This document shows, in pieces, positions 8,365 to 16,697 of a stretch of 64,000 nucleotides of DNA. The first letter of the stretch is position 1; each line of letters opens with the position of its first letter. Source of the stretch: Azophilus sp963663395. GTDB taxonomy: Bacteria > Pseudomonadota > Gammaproteobacteria > Pseudomonadales > Azotimanducaceae. The DNA lies in assembly GCA_963663395.1 (NCBI GenBank), contig OY760226.1:4278001-4342000 (forward strand), in the 5' to 3' direction. The notes beneath the pieces were generated by a model. It saw nothing but the letters and a program-made list of their open reading frames with translations. It did no database searches and was not told where the DNA came from. Position numbers and translations under genes: made by a program.

Positions 8365-10005
8365 ATGTCAGAGTCTGACGGCGGCAAGCCGGCCCGGCCC
8401 TGGACCACCTTCTCGGGGATTCCCCTGAAGGCCCATTACGGCCCCGGGGACATTCCCGAGGCACAGCGAGCGGCAGCAGCCCGGCCGCCCGGGGCGGCGC
8501 CCTATCTGCGCGGCGCCCATGCAACCGGCTACCGCACCAAGCCCTGGCGAATCTTCCAGTTGAGCGGCTTCGGCAAGCCCGAAGACGAAAACGAGCGCAT
8601 CAAGTTCCTGCTTGCGCACGGCGAAACCGGTTTCCTGATGGAGCACGACCGCAACACCGCCGACCACCTCTACAACGTCGATCACCCCGACGTGACCGCC
8701 CGGCGCGAGGACGTGGGGCTGACCGGCGCGGTCATGCAGAGCGCGCGCGATATCGGCATCTGCCTGGACGGCATCCCGGTGGAGTCGCTGTTCGCCCATG
8801 CCGGCGGGGCGGTTGTGCAGCATGCGCCGTTCGCGCTGGCCGGCTACTGGACTGTCGCCCGGCGGCGCGGGGTCGACCTCTCGAAGCTCGCCGGCACCGG
8901 CCAGAGCGACTACTTTCTCACCTACGTGGGCTGCCTGGCGAAACAGCAGATTCCCACCCGCGCCGGGCTGCGCCTGAATGTCGACATCATGGAATTCTGC
9001 GACCGCCACCTGCCGCGCTGGGTACCGGTCTCCATAGCCGCCTACAACGGCGCCGATTCCGGACTGAACGCCTGGCAGGAACTCGGCGCGCTGTTCGCCA
9101 ACGCCGTGGAGTACCTGGACGAGGCGCAACGACGCGGCTCCATGCCCATGGACAATGCCGCCCGGGCGGTGGGCGGCGTGAGCTTTCGCCTGGCGCTGGA
9201 TGTTTTCGAGGAGGCGTGCAAGCTGCGCGCCGCGCGCAAGATGTGGCATCAACTGCTGCATGACCGCTACGGAGTGCGCAACGAGAAGGTGATGAAGCTG
9301 CGCATTCACTGCGTCACCGCGGGTTCCATGATGACCTACCAGCAGCCGTTCAATAACATCGTGCGCGGTACCCTGATGGGCCTCGCCGGCGCGCTGGGGG
9401 GTGTGCAGTCGCTGGGCGTGTCGGGCTACGACGAAGCCCTGTCGGTGCCATCAGAGCATGCCCACCAGATGTCGGTGCGCATCCAGCAGATTCTGCAGCA
9501 CGAGACCAACCTGGACGCGGTGGTCGACCCGCTGGCCGGTTCCTACTACGCAGAGGCGCTCACCGCCGAACTCATCGAGCGGGGCTGGGCGTTCTTCGAA
9601 CAGATCCAGGAACATGGCGGATTCCTGGCCTGCCTGGATTCCGGCTGGCTGCTTGCCCGCGCCCGGGAAAACCAGGCTGCCGACTTTGCCGCCCAGGCCG
9701 GCGGCGAGCGCACCATCGTCGGCGTCACCGACTTCACCCAGGACGATTCGCCCTTCGAAATCGACGGTTTCATGGGTGTGGACGATGCGTACGACGTCGC
9801 CCTCGCGCGTCTCAACGAACTGCGCACCAGCCGCGATGAAACGGCCGCGGGGGCTGCGCTCAAAGAGCTGCAGCGGACCTGCCGGGGCACCGGCAACATC
9901 ATGCCGGCGATGATGACCGCGCTTGACTCGGATGTGACCCTGGGCGAGGTGGGCGACGTATTCCGGGATGTGTTCGGCGACTGGGACACCCCCATTGCCG
10001 CCTGA
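8365..10005 (+). CDS. B12-dependent acyl-CoA mutase, large (catalytic) subunit
   Basis: A 546-residue TIM-barrel subunit of the methylmalonyl-CoA mutase family without a B12 domain, which is supplied by the gene at 10120. Family marks include PYLRGAHATGYRTKPW near residues 46-61, KLRAARKMW (about residue 287), a QPFNNIVRGT segment and VVDPLAGSYY. By eye against methylmalonyl-CoA mutase, the substrate-contacting Tyr of RQYAGF is Leu66 here (FQLSGF), and the catalytic His of SGYH is Asn228 (AAYNGAD), while an Arg in GLRLN (residue 203) is kept. That argues against methylmalonyl-CoA as substrate and for another branched or hydroxyacyl-CoA, as in the isobutyryl- and 2-hydroxyisobutyryl-CoA mutases. 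These residue matches come from memory, not an alignment. The start ATG at 8365 was accepted because the conserved region begins soon after. Confidence 0.88.
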   Translation: MSESDGGKPARPWTTFSGIPLKAHYGPGDIPEAQRAAAARPPGAAPYLRGAHATGYRTKPWRIFQLSGFGKPEDENERIKFLLAHGETGFLMEHDRNTADHLYNVDHPDVTARREDVGLTGAVMQSARDIGICLDGIPVESLFAHAGGAVVQHAPFALAGYWTVARRRGVDLSKLAGTGQSDYFLTYVGCLAKQQIPTRAGLRLNVDIMEFCDRHLPRWVPVSIAAYNGADSGLNAWQELGALFANAVEYLDEAQRRGSMPMDNAARAVGGVSFRLALDVFEEACKLRAARKMWHQLLHDRYGVRNEKVMKLRIHCVTAGSMMTYQQPFNNIVRGTLMGLAGALGGVQSLGVSGYDEALSVPSEHAHQMSVRIQQILQHETNLDAVVDPLAGSYYAEALTAELIERGWAFFEQIQEHGGFLACLDSGWLLARARENQAADFAAQAGGERTIVGVTDFTQDDSPFEIDGFMGVDDAYDVALARLNELRTSRDETAAGAALKELQRTCRGTGNIMPAMMTALDSDVTLGEVGDVFRDVFGDWDTPIAA

Positions 10006-10052
10006 CCGACGATGCCCGGCGATTGGGACACCTCCATTGCCACCCGAGCGAC
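9976..10052 (+). repeat. Imperfect tandem duplication at the mutase 3' end
   Basis: A 35-base segment at 9976-10010, covering the last codons of the mutase, recurs at 10018-10052 with an offset of 42 bases. Differences are mostly single substitutions (for example GACTGGGACACC against GATTGGGACACC). The second copy lies past the stop codon, so the original stop was kept and the copy became spacer sequence. Confidence 0.8.
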
Positions 10053-10119
10053 CATACCCGGGGCAGGGCGACCGTTCGCACCGCGGTCGCGCCCTGCACT
10101 GCCCCGCTGGACCTCCGCA

Positions 10120-10503
10120 ATGACCAGAATCTACCGAGTCCTGCTCGCCAAGACCGGCCTGGACGGGCACTGGCGAGGGCCGGCGGTGGTCGCGCAGGCC
10201 CTGCGTGATGCCGGATTCGAAGTCATCGTGACAGGCATGTCGACGGTCGAGGAAATCGTCTCCGCGGCCGTGGACGAGGATGTGGACCTGGTGGGACTGT
10301 CCATTGGCGGCCACGTGGAGATCGCCGAGCGCGCCATCGGGTCGCTGCGCGATGAGGGCATTGACAAGCCGATCTTCGCCGGCGGTGTCGTGCCGCCCTG
10401 GGCCCGGCGACGGCTCGAGGCGCTGGGCGTCGAGGTCTATCCCCCCGGCTCGCAACTGCCGGAGATCGTGGCCGCCGCCGAACGCCTCACCGGTCGCGGC
10501 TGA
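10120..10503 (+). CDS. B12-binding small subunit of the acyl-CoA mutase
   Basis: A 127-residue cobalamin-binding domain with a flavodoxin-like fold. The DxHxxG motif that supplies the lower-axial His is LDGHWRG near residue 15. It is followed by the LSIGGH loop and the GGVVPP loop that hold the nucleotide tail. Length matches the stand-alone B12 subunits of isobutyryl- and 2-hydroxyisobutyryl-CoA mutases. ATG 10120 is chosen because the family begins a few residues before the KTGLDGH motif; the reading frame stays open further upstream but encodes low-complexity sequence. It lies 114 bases after the large subunit, and the two should form one heteromeric enzyme. Confidence 0.92.
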   Translation: MTRIYRVLLAKTGLDGHWRGPAVVAQALRDAGFEVIVTGMSTVEEIVSAAVDEDVDLVGLSIGGHVEIAERAIGSLRDEGIDKPIFAGGVVPPWARRRLEALGVEVYPPGSQLPEIVAAAERLTGRG

Positions 10504-10567
10504 CCGGCCCCAGGTACTGTTCCGCCGCATCGCGCAGCGAAGTTTCGGTTGGGGGCCTTGAGTCCGC

Positions 10568-12718
10568 ATGGATCAGAATTCTCGATTGGCGACATTGGCT
10601 GAGTGGGGTACCGGCAGTCGGTACGCGGCAGTCTTCTTGCTGGTGCTGGGGCTGTCGGCGGGTGCGGGGCTGCATGCCGGGTGCGTGAGTGGCCAGCGGA
10701 TTGTCAATGCGGATTCGGAGCCGGGGAACTGGCTGGCGCATGGGCGCACCTATTCCGAACAGCGGTTCAGTCCGCTTGATGAGATCGATGCGGGCAATGT
10801 CGGCTCGCTGGGACTTGCCTGGTCGTTTTCGACCGGTTCGAAGCGGGGGTTGGAGGCGACGCCTCTGGTTGCCGATGGCGTGATGTATGTCACCGGCACG
10901 TGGAGCCGGGTGTATGCGCTCGATGCCGCGAGCGGCGAACTGAAGTGGCGGTTCGATCCCGAGGTGTCCGGCGCGACGGCCCGCAAGGCCTGTTGCGATG
11001 TGGTCAACCGGGGCGTGGCGTTGTGGGGCGACAAGCTGTACCTGGGGACTCTGGATGGCCGCCTGATCGCCCTCGATGCCGCCGATGGCACGGTCGCCTG
11101 GCAGGTCATGACGGTGGACCCCCGGGGCAACTACACGATCACCGGTGCGCCGCGGGTGGTAAAGGGCAAGGTCATCATCGGCAACGGCGGCGCCGACCTG
11201 GGGGTGCGCGGCTATTTCACCGCCTACGATGCCGAGACCGGCGCCGAGATCTGGCGGTTCTATACGGTTCCGGCAGACCCGGCGACGACCGCGCCCGAGC
11301 ACCCGGAACTGAAACTGGCGCTTGCGACCTGGTCGAAGGACTCAGCCTGGGAGACCGGGCTGGGGGGAACGGTATGGGACTCCATGGCCTACGACCCGGA
11401 AATCGACCTGCTCTATGTCGGTGTCGGCAATGCCACACCCTGGAACCGGCAGCTGCGCAGCCCCGGCGGCGGCGACAACCTGTTCGTGAGCAGCATTCTA
11501 GCCGTGAATCCGGATACGGGACGCCTGGCCTGGTACTACCAGACCACACCGGCCGAGACCTGGGACTTCACCGCCACGCAACACATCGTTCTGGCAGACC
11601 TGGTCATCGCCGGGCAGCCGCGCAAGGTGCTGATGCAGGCGCCCAAGAACGGCTTCTTCTACGTACTCGACCGGGTCACTGGAGAGCTGCTGAGCGCACG
11701 CAACTACGTGCCGGTCAGCTGGGCCTCCGGCATCGACATCGCTACCGGGCGTCCCATCGAGTCCGGTGCCGACTGGGGCGATGGGCCGGCGGCCGTGCAA
11801 CCCGGGCCCCTGGGCGGGCACAACTGGCAACCGATGTCGTTCAACCCCGTGACCGGCCTCGTCTATATCCCGGTAACGCCGAACGAGTACCTGTTCGTGC
11901 CGGCAGCGGATTTCACGTTCAGGGCAGGCGCCTGGAACACTGGGCAGGACCTGTCGCAGGCTGTTCGAATTCTGCGGGAGGCGGCACCGAAAACAGTCGA
12001 TGCGTCATCCGATGCGCCATCGCGGTTGCAGGCCTGGGACCCGGTTGCCAACCGCCCCGCGTGGCACGTCGATCTCGCTGCATTCAAGGCGGCCGGCGTT
12101 CTTTCCACGGCCGGCGGCCTGGTGTTTCAGGGCACCGGCGGCAGTTTCGTGGCCTACGATGCGGGCACGGGCGACAGGCTCTGGGCATCGCAAACGGGTG
12201 TCGGCATCATCGCGCCGCCGGTCAGCTACAGCGTCGATGGCGAACAGTACATTGCGGTGATGGCGGGCCTCGGCGGCAATTCGCTGTCCAGCCAGCCGGT
12301 GAACATCGAAAACGAAGGCCGCATCCTGGCCTACAAACCTGGCGGCCGTGCAACAATGCCCGCCTTCCGTGAGAGAGCCCTGCCGGAACCCGAATTGCCC
12401 GACCTGGAGATACGCGATGCTCGGGTCGAACAGGGCGAATGGCTCTACATTACCTATTGCATGAGCTGTCATGGCCTGAACGCGGTGAGCGGCGGCATGC
12501 TGCCCGACCTCCGCTACGCGAGTGGCGAAGTGCACCGCGACTGGATGGCGATCGTTCTCGGCGGGCTGCTCGCGCAAGGCGGCATGGCCGGTTTCGCCGA
12601 TGTGTTGCGGCCCGAGGAGGCGCGGATGATCCACGCCTATGTAGTCAACGAGGCACGCAAGATCGGGCCTGCCGCTGCGCCGGCAACCGCACAGCCAGGA
12701 GATCAACAGCCGCAGTGA
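10568..12718 (+). CDS. PQQ-dependent dehydrogenase with C-terminal cytochrome c
   Basis: A 716-residue quinohemoprotein paralogous to the one at 3938-5947. It has an N-terminal hydrophobic segment ending in LHAGC (a possible lipobox), the vicinal disulfide ACCDVVNRG, the shared LRSPGGGDNL and LMQAPKNGFFYVLDR segments, the TWDFTATQH segment with the likely catalytic Asp, and a C-terminal heme site CMSCH at residues 631-635. It is probably periplasmic and oxidises an alcohol with PQQ and calcium, passing electrons to cytochromes. It begins 64 bases after the B12 subunit on the same strand and may be coexpressed. Against its paralogue it has an extra stretch between blades (about residues 430-480) and a longer C-terminal tail. 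Confidence 0.92.
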   Translation: MDQNSRLATLAEWGTGSRYAAVFLLVLGLSAGAGLHAGCVSGQRIVNADSEPGNWLAHGRTYSEQRFSPLDEIDAGNVGSLGLAWSFSTGSKRGLEATPLVADGVMYVTGTWSRVYALDAASGELKWRFDPEVSGATARKACCDVVNRGVALWGDKLYLGTLDGRLIALDAADGTVAWQVMTVDPRGNYTITGAPRVVKGKVIIGNGGADLGVRGYFTAYDAETGAEIWRFYTVPADPATTAPEHPELKLALATWSKDSAWETGLGGTVWDSMAYDPEIDLLYVGVGNATPWNRQLRSPGGGDNLFVSSILAVNPDTGRLAWYYQTTPAETWDFTATQHIVLADLVIAGQPRKVLMQAPKNGFFYVLDRVTGELLSARNYVPVSWASGIDIATGRPIESGADWGDGPAAVQPGPLGGHNWQPMSFNPVTGLVYIPVTPNEYLFVPAADFTFRAGAWNTGQDLSQAVRILREAAPKTVDASSDAPSRLQAWDPVANRPAWHVDLAAFKAAGVLSTAGGLVFQGTGGSFVAYDAGTGDRLWASQTGVGIIAPPVSYSVDGEQYIAVMAGLGGNSLSSQPVNIENEGRILAYKPGGRATMPAFRERALPEPELPDLEIRDARVEQGEWLYITYCMSCHGLNAVSGGMLPDLRYASGEVHRDWMAIVLGGLLAQGGMAGFADVLRPEEARMIHAYVVNEARKIGPAAAPATAQPGDQQPQ

Positions 12719-12785
12719 CGGTACCCCCGGGGTCGCCCGGGCTCGGCCACTTCACGAACGCCCGAGCGGCAGGATCCCGTACGGG

Positions 12786-14084
12786 CTAACCCGTGAACAC
12801 CTGGTGGGTCTTGACGTAATCTGGGTCGATGGTCACGCCCAGACCCGGGCCGGTCGGAATCTTCAGGACGCCGTCGGCACTCTCGAAGGGTTCGCCCTTG
12901 CTCTCGGTGCCGAACGCCGTGAGGTTGGCGTCCCAGGTTTCGAACATCTTGAACTCGTGGTAGTCGTAGGCGGCCGGGCAGGCGGAGATCATGTGCAGCA
13001 TGTACAGGAAGCCGAGCCCGCCCGCCGAGATGTGCGGGGTGATCTTCAGGCCCGCGGCATCCACCATGCGCGCCACCTGCATGGTGCGGATCATGCCGCC
13101 GAAATAGAACAGGTCGGGCTGCAGAATCTGGAATACCTCGTTGCCCACCAGGTAACGGAAGGCGTGCATCCCGAATTCCTCCTCACCGCCGGCCATGGGA
13201 ATGTGCAGTGCTGCCTCCACCTGTTTCTGTTCTTCGTACCAGTCCCAGGGAACGGGCTCTTCGTAGAACGCGTAGTTGTACTCCTCCAGGATCCTGCCGA
13301 TGCGAACGGCTTCCCTGACCGAATAGGAGCCGTTGCCGTCAATCATCAGCACCATGTCGTCGCCGAACAGTTCCCGGGCCATGCGAATGAGTTTCTCGGT
13401 GCGCCCCGGCGCGCTGTCGATGTCGGAGGCGAGGTTGTCGCCGCGGCCGGCGCGCAGCTTGACCGCCCGCGCTCCGGTGGCGGCCACATCGCGCCGGATC
13501 AGTTCCAGCGACTTTTCCGGCTCGAGTCGGCGCAGGTTCAGGAAGTGATGTCCCAGGTAGATGGCGACCTGCGGATTGAGGAGATCACCGATCAGGCGGC
13601 CCGCCGGCCTGTCGGCAATGATGCCCAGCATGTCGAGCACGGCGAACTCGATGCCGGCGACATGCACGCACAGCGGTATGCCCTGGCGCTTGAAGTTGCC
13701 CTCGATAGCGTTGAACACCAATTGGTCGAGATGACGCGCGTCCTTGCCGACAAAGTGCTGTTGCAGCAGGTTGGGCACCATCGGGTAGCTCTCCTTCGCG
13801 ATGAAGGGATGCCCCACGGAGAGCCCTTCGGCGCCGTCGGTGGAGCGTACCCGGTACAGGCAGTTGTTGCGGTCTCTCAGCAATTCCAGCGACTCGATCC
13901 GTACCGGTGCGGAGAACAGCTCCCGCTTCAAGACCGGTTGTGCCAGTGCTTCGTCAAGCCGCGAATAGTCCGTGGCGGGACAGTCGATGCGCTGTCTGCG
14001 GTTGCAGGAAGCAAGGGGCATCAGGGCGGCAGCGCCAATGCACAGGCCGGCCGTCCTCACGAAAGATCTTCTGTCCGTGTGCAA
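12786..14084 (-). CDS. Exported enolase-superfamily (mandelate racemase/muconate lactonizing) protein
   Basis: A 432-residue protein of the MR/MLE branch of the enolase superfamily. The barrel carries KLRAGRGD (KxR-type base), MIDGNGSY (metal-binding Asp), FYEEP (Glu) and AGGEEEF (third Glu), with a TPHISAGG segment later. These fit acid sugar or other carboxylate dehydratases and racemases that use magnesium. The N-terminus DRRSFVRTAG has a twin-arginine motif followed by a hydrophobic stretch and LASC, so the protein may go through the Tat system and become a lipoprotein. That is unusual for this normally cytoplasmic superfamily. It is divergent from the TonB receptor across a 247-base promoter region. 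Substrate unknown. Confidence 0.87.
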   Translation of the reverse strand: MHTDRRSFVRTAGLCIGAAALMPLASCNRRQRIDCPATDYSRLDEALAQPVLKRELFSAPVRIESLELLRDRNNCLYRVRSTDGAEGLSVGHPFIAKESYPMVPNLLQQHFVGKDARHLDQLVFNAIEGNFKRQGIPLCVHVAGIEFAVLDMLGIIADRPAGRLIGDLLNPQVAIYLGHHFLNLRRLEPEKSLELIRRDVAATGARAVKLRAGRGDNLASDIDSAPGRTEKLIRMARELFGDDMVLMIDGNGSYSVREAVRIGRILEEYNYAFYEEPVPWDWYEEQKQVEAALHIPMAGGEEEFGMHAFRYLVGNEVFQILQPDLFYFGGMIRTMQVARMVDAAGLKITPHISAGGLGFLYMLHMISACPAAYDYHEFKMFETWDANLTAFGTESKGEPFESADGVLKIPTGPGLGVTIDPDYVKTHQVFTG

Positions 14085-14144
14085 GCGAACCCCGAGTTAC
14101 CGGTACTAGATTTTCCAGTGGCTGTGTATCAATACATTACCAAT

Positions 14145-14173
14145 TTGAGTCCATTCATACTAAAGAGTATATT
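14145..14173 (+). promoter_or_regulatory. Candidate sigma70 promoter of the TonB receptor gene
   Basis: TTGAGT at 14145-14150 and TATATT at 14168-14173 are separated by 17 bases in an AT-rich island within GC-rich sequence. Transcription would start near 14180 and leave a leader of about 150 bases before the receptor start. Seen by eye only. Confidence 0.5.
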
Positions 14174-14331
14174 TTTGGCGTTGTTTTTCGCAGCAACGTA
14201 CAGTCGGTCGGCGCGAACAGGCAGCCTGGCAATTCCGCCGGGGCGCGTTGTTCGGGCCGAGAGCAAAAAGGGAGGGAATGCAATCCTTGCCGACCCGACT
14301 CAGGGGTATTTCCAATGTGGGGAAAATCGTT

Positions 14332-16593
14332 ATGAGCGCCATCAAGACAGCCTTGGCTCTGTGTCCACTTATCGTCGCCGGATTGGCGGGCACGCCCGTA
14401 CCGGCAGTTGCCGAAGGGGCGGATGAACTCGAGGAAATCGTCGTCACCGCCCAACGTCGTGAGCAGAACGTGCTCGACGTGCCGGTTTCGCTCGACCTGC
14501 TGACTGAAGAGGAACTGGAAGGCCTGTTCGATGTAAGGGACCTTTACCAGGTTTCCCCCTCGCTGGTTTACATGGGCGGTGTCAGCACCTCGGGCCAGGC
14601 GCTCAACCTGCGTGGCGTGGGCGGCGGTGCCTTCGCCAGCGCCTTCGAGAACAGTGTGAGCGTGGTGGTCGACCAGGTTGCCGCGGGTCCCGGCGGCTCA
14701 GCACTGGTGGACTTCTGGGACGTGGCGCGCATCGAGGTGCTCAACGGCCCCCAGGGCACCCTGTTCGGCAAGAACGTCTCGGCCGGTCTGCTCAACATCG
14801 TGACCAATGACCCCACCGACCACTTCGAAGGAGAAGGCAAGCTCAGCTACGAGACCGAATACGACGAGTACCGAATCGAAGGCGTTCTCAGCGGCCCGGT
14901 CAGCGATGGCCTCAAGGCACGCCTGTCGTTTTACACCCTGGACCAGAATCAGGGCATTCTCGACAACCTGATACAGGGTTCGGAAGACAACAAGAAGGAA
15001 CGTTGGGGCGTGCGACTGAAGACCGCGTTCGAAAACGGCCCATTCACGTTCAACATGGCCGTATCGCTGGAAGACCAGCAGAACGATTGCTGCTCGAGGG
15101 CCATCACGGTGATCGACCCCGCGGTAGCCGGCGCGCTGACCGCCGGATTCCTGGTTCCCGAAATCAATGCCAGCGGCATGACGGTCGGCCCGGAGAACAC
15201 GGAAACCATGTCGGATACGCCTGCCCTGGAAAACACCGAAACCTTTCACGGCGTATGGGAACTGGCCTGGGAGTTCGCCAACGGTCATACGCTCAAGTCG
15301 ATCAGCGGTTACCGCACCTGGGACCAGAGCGAGTGGAACGATGTCGATGCCTATCCCAACGATTTCATCCAGGGTGGACTCACCCACGACATGAAGCTGT
15401 TCAGCGAGGAGATTCAGTTGGTCTCACCCACGGGCGGCGACCTGGAATACCTGCTCGGGTTCTACTACTACGACATGGACCTCGACGAACAGACCATCCT
15501 CGAAGGCTGTTCCACAATCTGCACGATCCTGTTCGGCAGCCCCGTACCGCTGTTTTTCCGCTCCACCTGGACGAGCAACGTTCAGGTGGAGAACATCGCC
15601 GTGTTCGGCGATGCCACCTACCGATTCAGCGAACGCTGGTCCGGCTTCGCCGGCGCCCGCCTGTTGCGCGAAAAGATCAAGGTGCGCGGCGACCTGATGG
15701 GCGACTTCGTTTTCTGGCCGGTGGGGGATTTCCCGGAGCAGGAGGCATCCAACGAGGATACCGACTGGATGGGCCGGGTCGGCCTGCAGTTCTACCCGTC
15801 GGAGGACATGATGATCTACGGATCCTACTCGCGCGGATACAAGGGCTCGGGCATCAACAACACCATCGCCAGTTCCATCTGGGTGGGCGACCCCCAGGCG
15901 TCGGTGCTCGACCCCGAGATCGTCGATAACTTCGAAGTCGGGCTGAAGCTCTCCGCACTGGACAATACACTGGCGTTCACCGCCACCGCATTCTTCTCGG
16001 AGTTCCGCGACTTTCAGTCAGCCGCGTTCGACGGCAGTTCCGGCTTCATCCTCACAAACGCCGGTGTCGTGCAGACCCGCGGCCTGGAACTGGGGCTCGA
16101 TGCGGCGCCATGGGAAGGCGGGGCAATTGCCGTCAACGTGGCCTACGTGGATGCGGAATTCGACGAGTTCGAGGGCGCGCCCTGCTCCAAGGTGGGCATC
16201 GCCGCCGGTACCTGTGTCGACGCCGAGGGCGGCCAGGACCTTTCCGGCGAGCCGATCAACCGAAGTCCCAAGTGGCGCTTCTCGATCGTCGGCCAGCACA
16301 ACTTCACTGCCGGAACCATGCCAGGCTACGTCAGGGCCGAGTACATCTGGCGCGATAACAACATTCTTGACGGCGACCTCGACCCCAATACCAGGCACGG
16401 TGCCTACGGGCTGCTGAATGCGCGCATCGCCCTGCAACCTTCGGAGAATTTCGAGATCGCCCTGTTCGGCCGTAACCTGACCGACGAGCACTACTCCACG
16501 GCGCTGTTCGACATGCCGCTGTGGGATGGCGCCTACGGGTCCTATCCGGGCAAGCTGATGCAGCTGGGAGGCGAAATCGTCGCAAGGTTCTGA
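14332..16593 (+). CDS. TonB-dependent outer-membrane receptor
   Basis: A 753-residue outer-membrane receptor. The mature N-terminus has a TonB-box-like EEIVVTAQRREQ, followed by the plug domain (VPVSLDLLTEEEL, then LNGPQGTLFGKN with the usual 'GPQGTLYG' turn) and a beta-barrel. It ends in aromatic Phe, as barrel proteins do for assembly. It would import a siderophore, vitamin or other large nutrient with TonB energy; plug-plus-barrel receptors of this kind in such bacteria often take organic substrates. The start is placed at ATG 14332 because this gives a clean signal peptide (SAIKTALALCPLIVAG) with GGGGA upstream; an in-frame ATG at 14278 is possible. It may act with the exported enolase-superfamily protein encoded divergently. 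Confidence 0.93.
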   Translation: MSAIKTALALCPLIVAGLAGTPVPAVAEGADELEEIVVTAQRREQNVLDVPVSLDLLTEEELEGLFDVRDLYQVSPSLVYMGGVSTSGQALNLRGVGGGAFASAFENSVSVVVDQVAAGPGGSALVDFWDVARIEVLNGPQGTLFGKNVSAGLLNIVTNDPTDHFEGEGKLSYETEYDEYRIEGVLSGPVSDGLKARLSFYTLDQNQGILDNLIQGSEDNKKERWGVRLKTAFENGPFTFNMAVSLEDQQNDCCSRAITVIDPAVAGALTAGFLVPEINASGMTVGPENTETMSDTPALENTETFHGVWELAWEFANGHTLKSISGYRTWDQSEWNDVDAYPNDFIQGGLTHDMKLFSEEIQLVSPTGGDLEYLLGFYYYDMDLDEQTILEGCSTICTILFGSPVPLFFRSTWTSNVQVENIAVFGDATYRFSERWSGFAGARLLREKIKVRGDLMGDFVFWPVGDFPEQEASNEDTDWMGRVGLQFYPSEDMMIYGSYSRGYKGSGINNTIASSIWVGDPQASVLDPEIVDNFEVGLKLSALDNTLAFTATAFFSEFRDFQSAAFDGSSGFILTNAGVVQTRGLELGLDAAPWEGGAIAVNVAYVDAEFDEFEGAPCSKVGIAAGTCVDAEGGQDLSGEPINRSPKWRFSIVGQHNFTAGTMPGYVRAEYIWRDNNILDGDLDPNTRHGAYGLLNARIALQPSENFEIALFGRNLTDEHYSTALFDMPLWDGAYGSYPGKLMQLGGEIVARF

Positions 16594-16664
16594 ACCGTCG
16601 GACGTTTCGGCGTGGACACCAGTCCTTGACCAACGCTTTCCCTCACACCTGAACAACCCACCAC

Positions 16665-16695
16665 CGAGAGGCTGAGCGTGGCGCTCGGCCTCTCG
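16665..16695. terminator. Bidirectional hairpin between convergent genes
   Basis: CGAGAGGCTGAGCG at 16665-16678 pairs with CGCTCGGCCTCTCG at 16682-16695, giving a 14-base stem with one T-G pair and a 3-base loop. It lies between the TonB receptor stop and the MFS stop, where a shared terminator is expected. Confidence 0.75.
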
Positions 16696-16697
16696 AG

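Noticed and set aside
10012..10119. Upstream extension of the B12 subunit to 163 residues
   Set aside because: The extra 36 residues come from the duplicated mutase 3' end and are Pro/Arg/Ala-rich. The family begins at ATG 10120.
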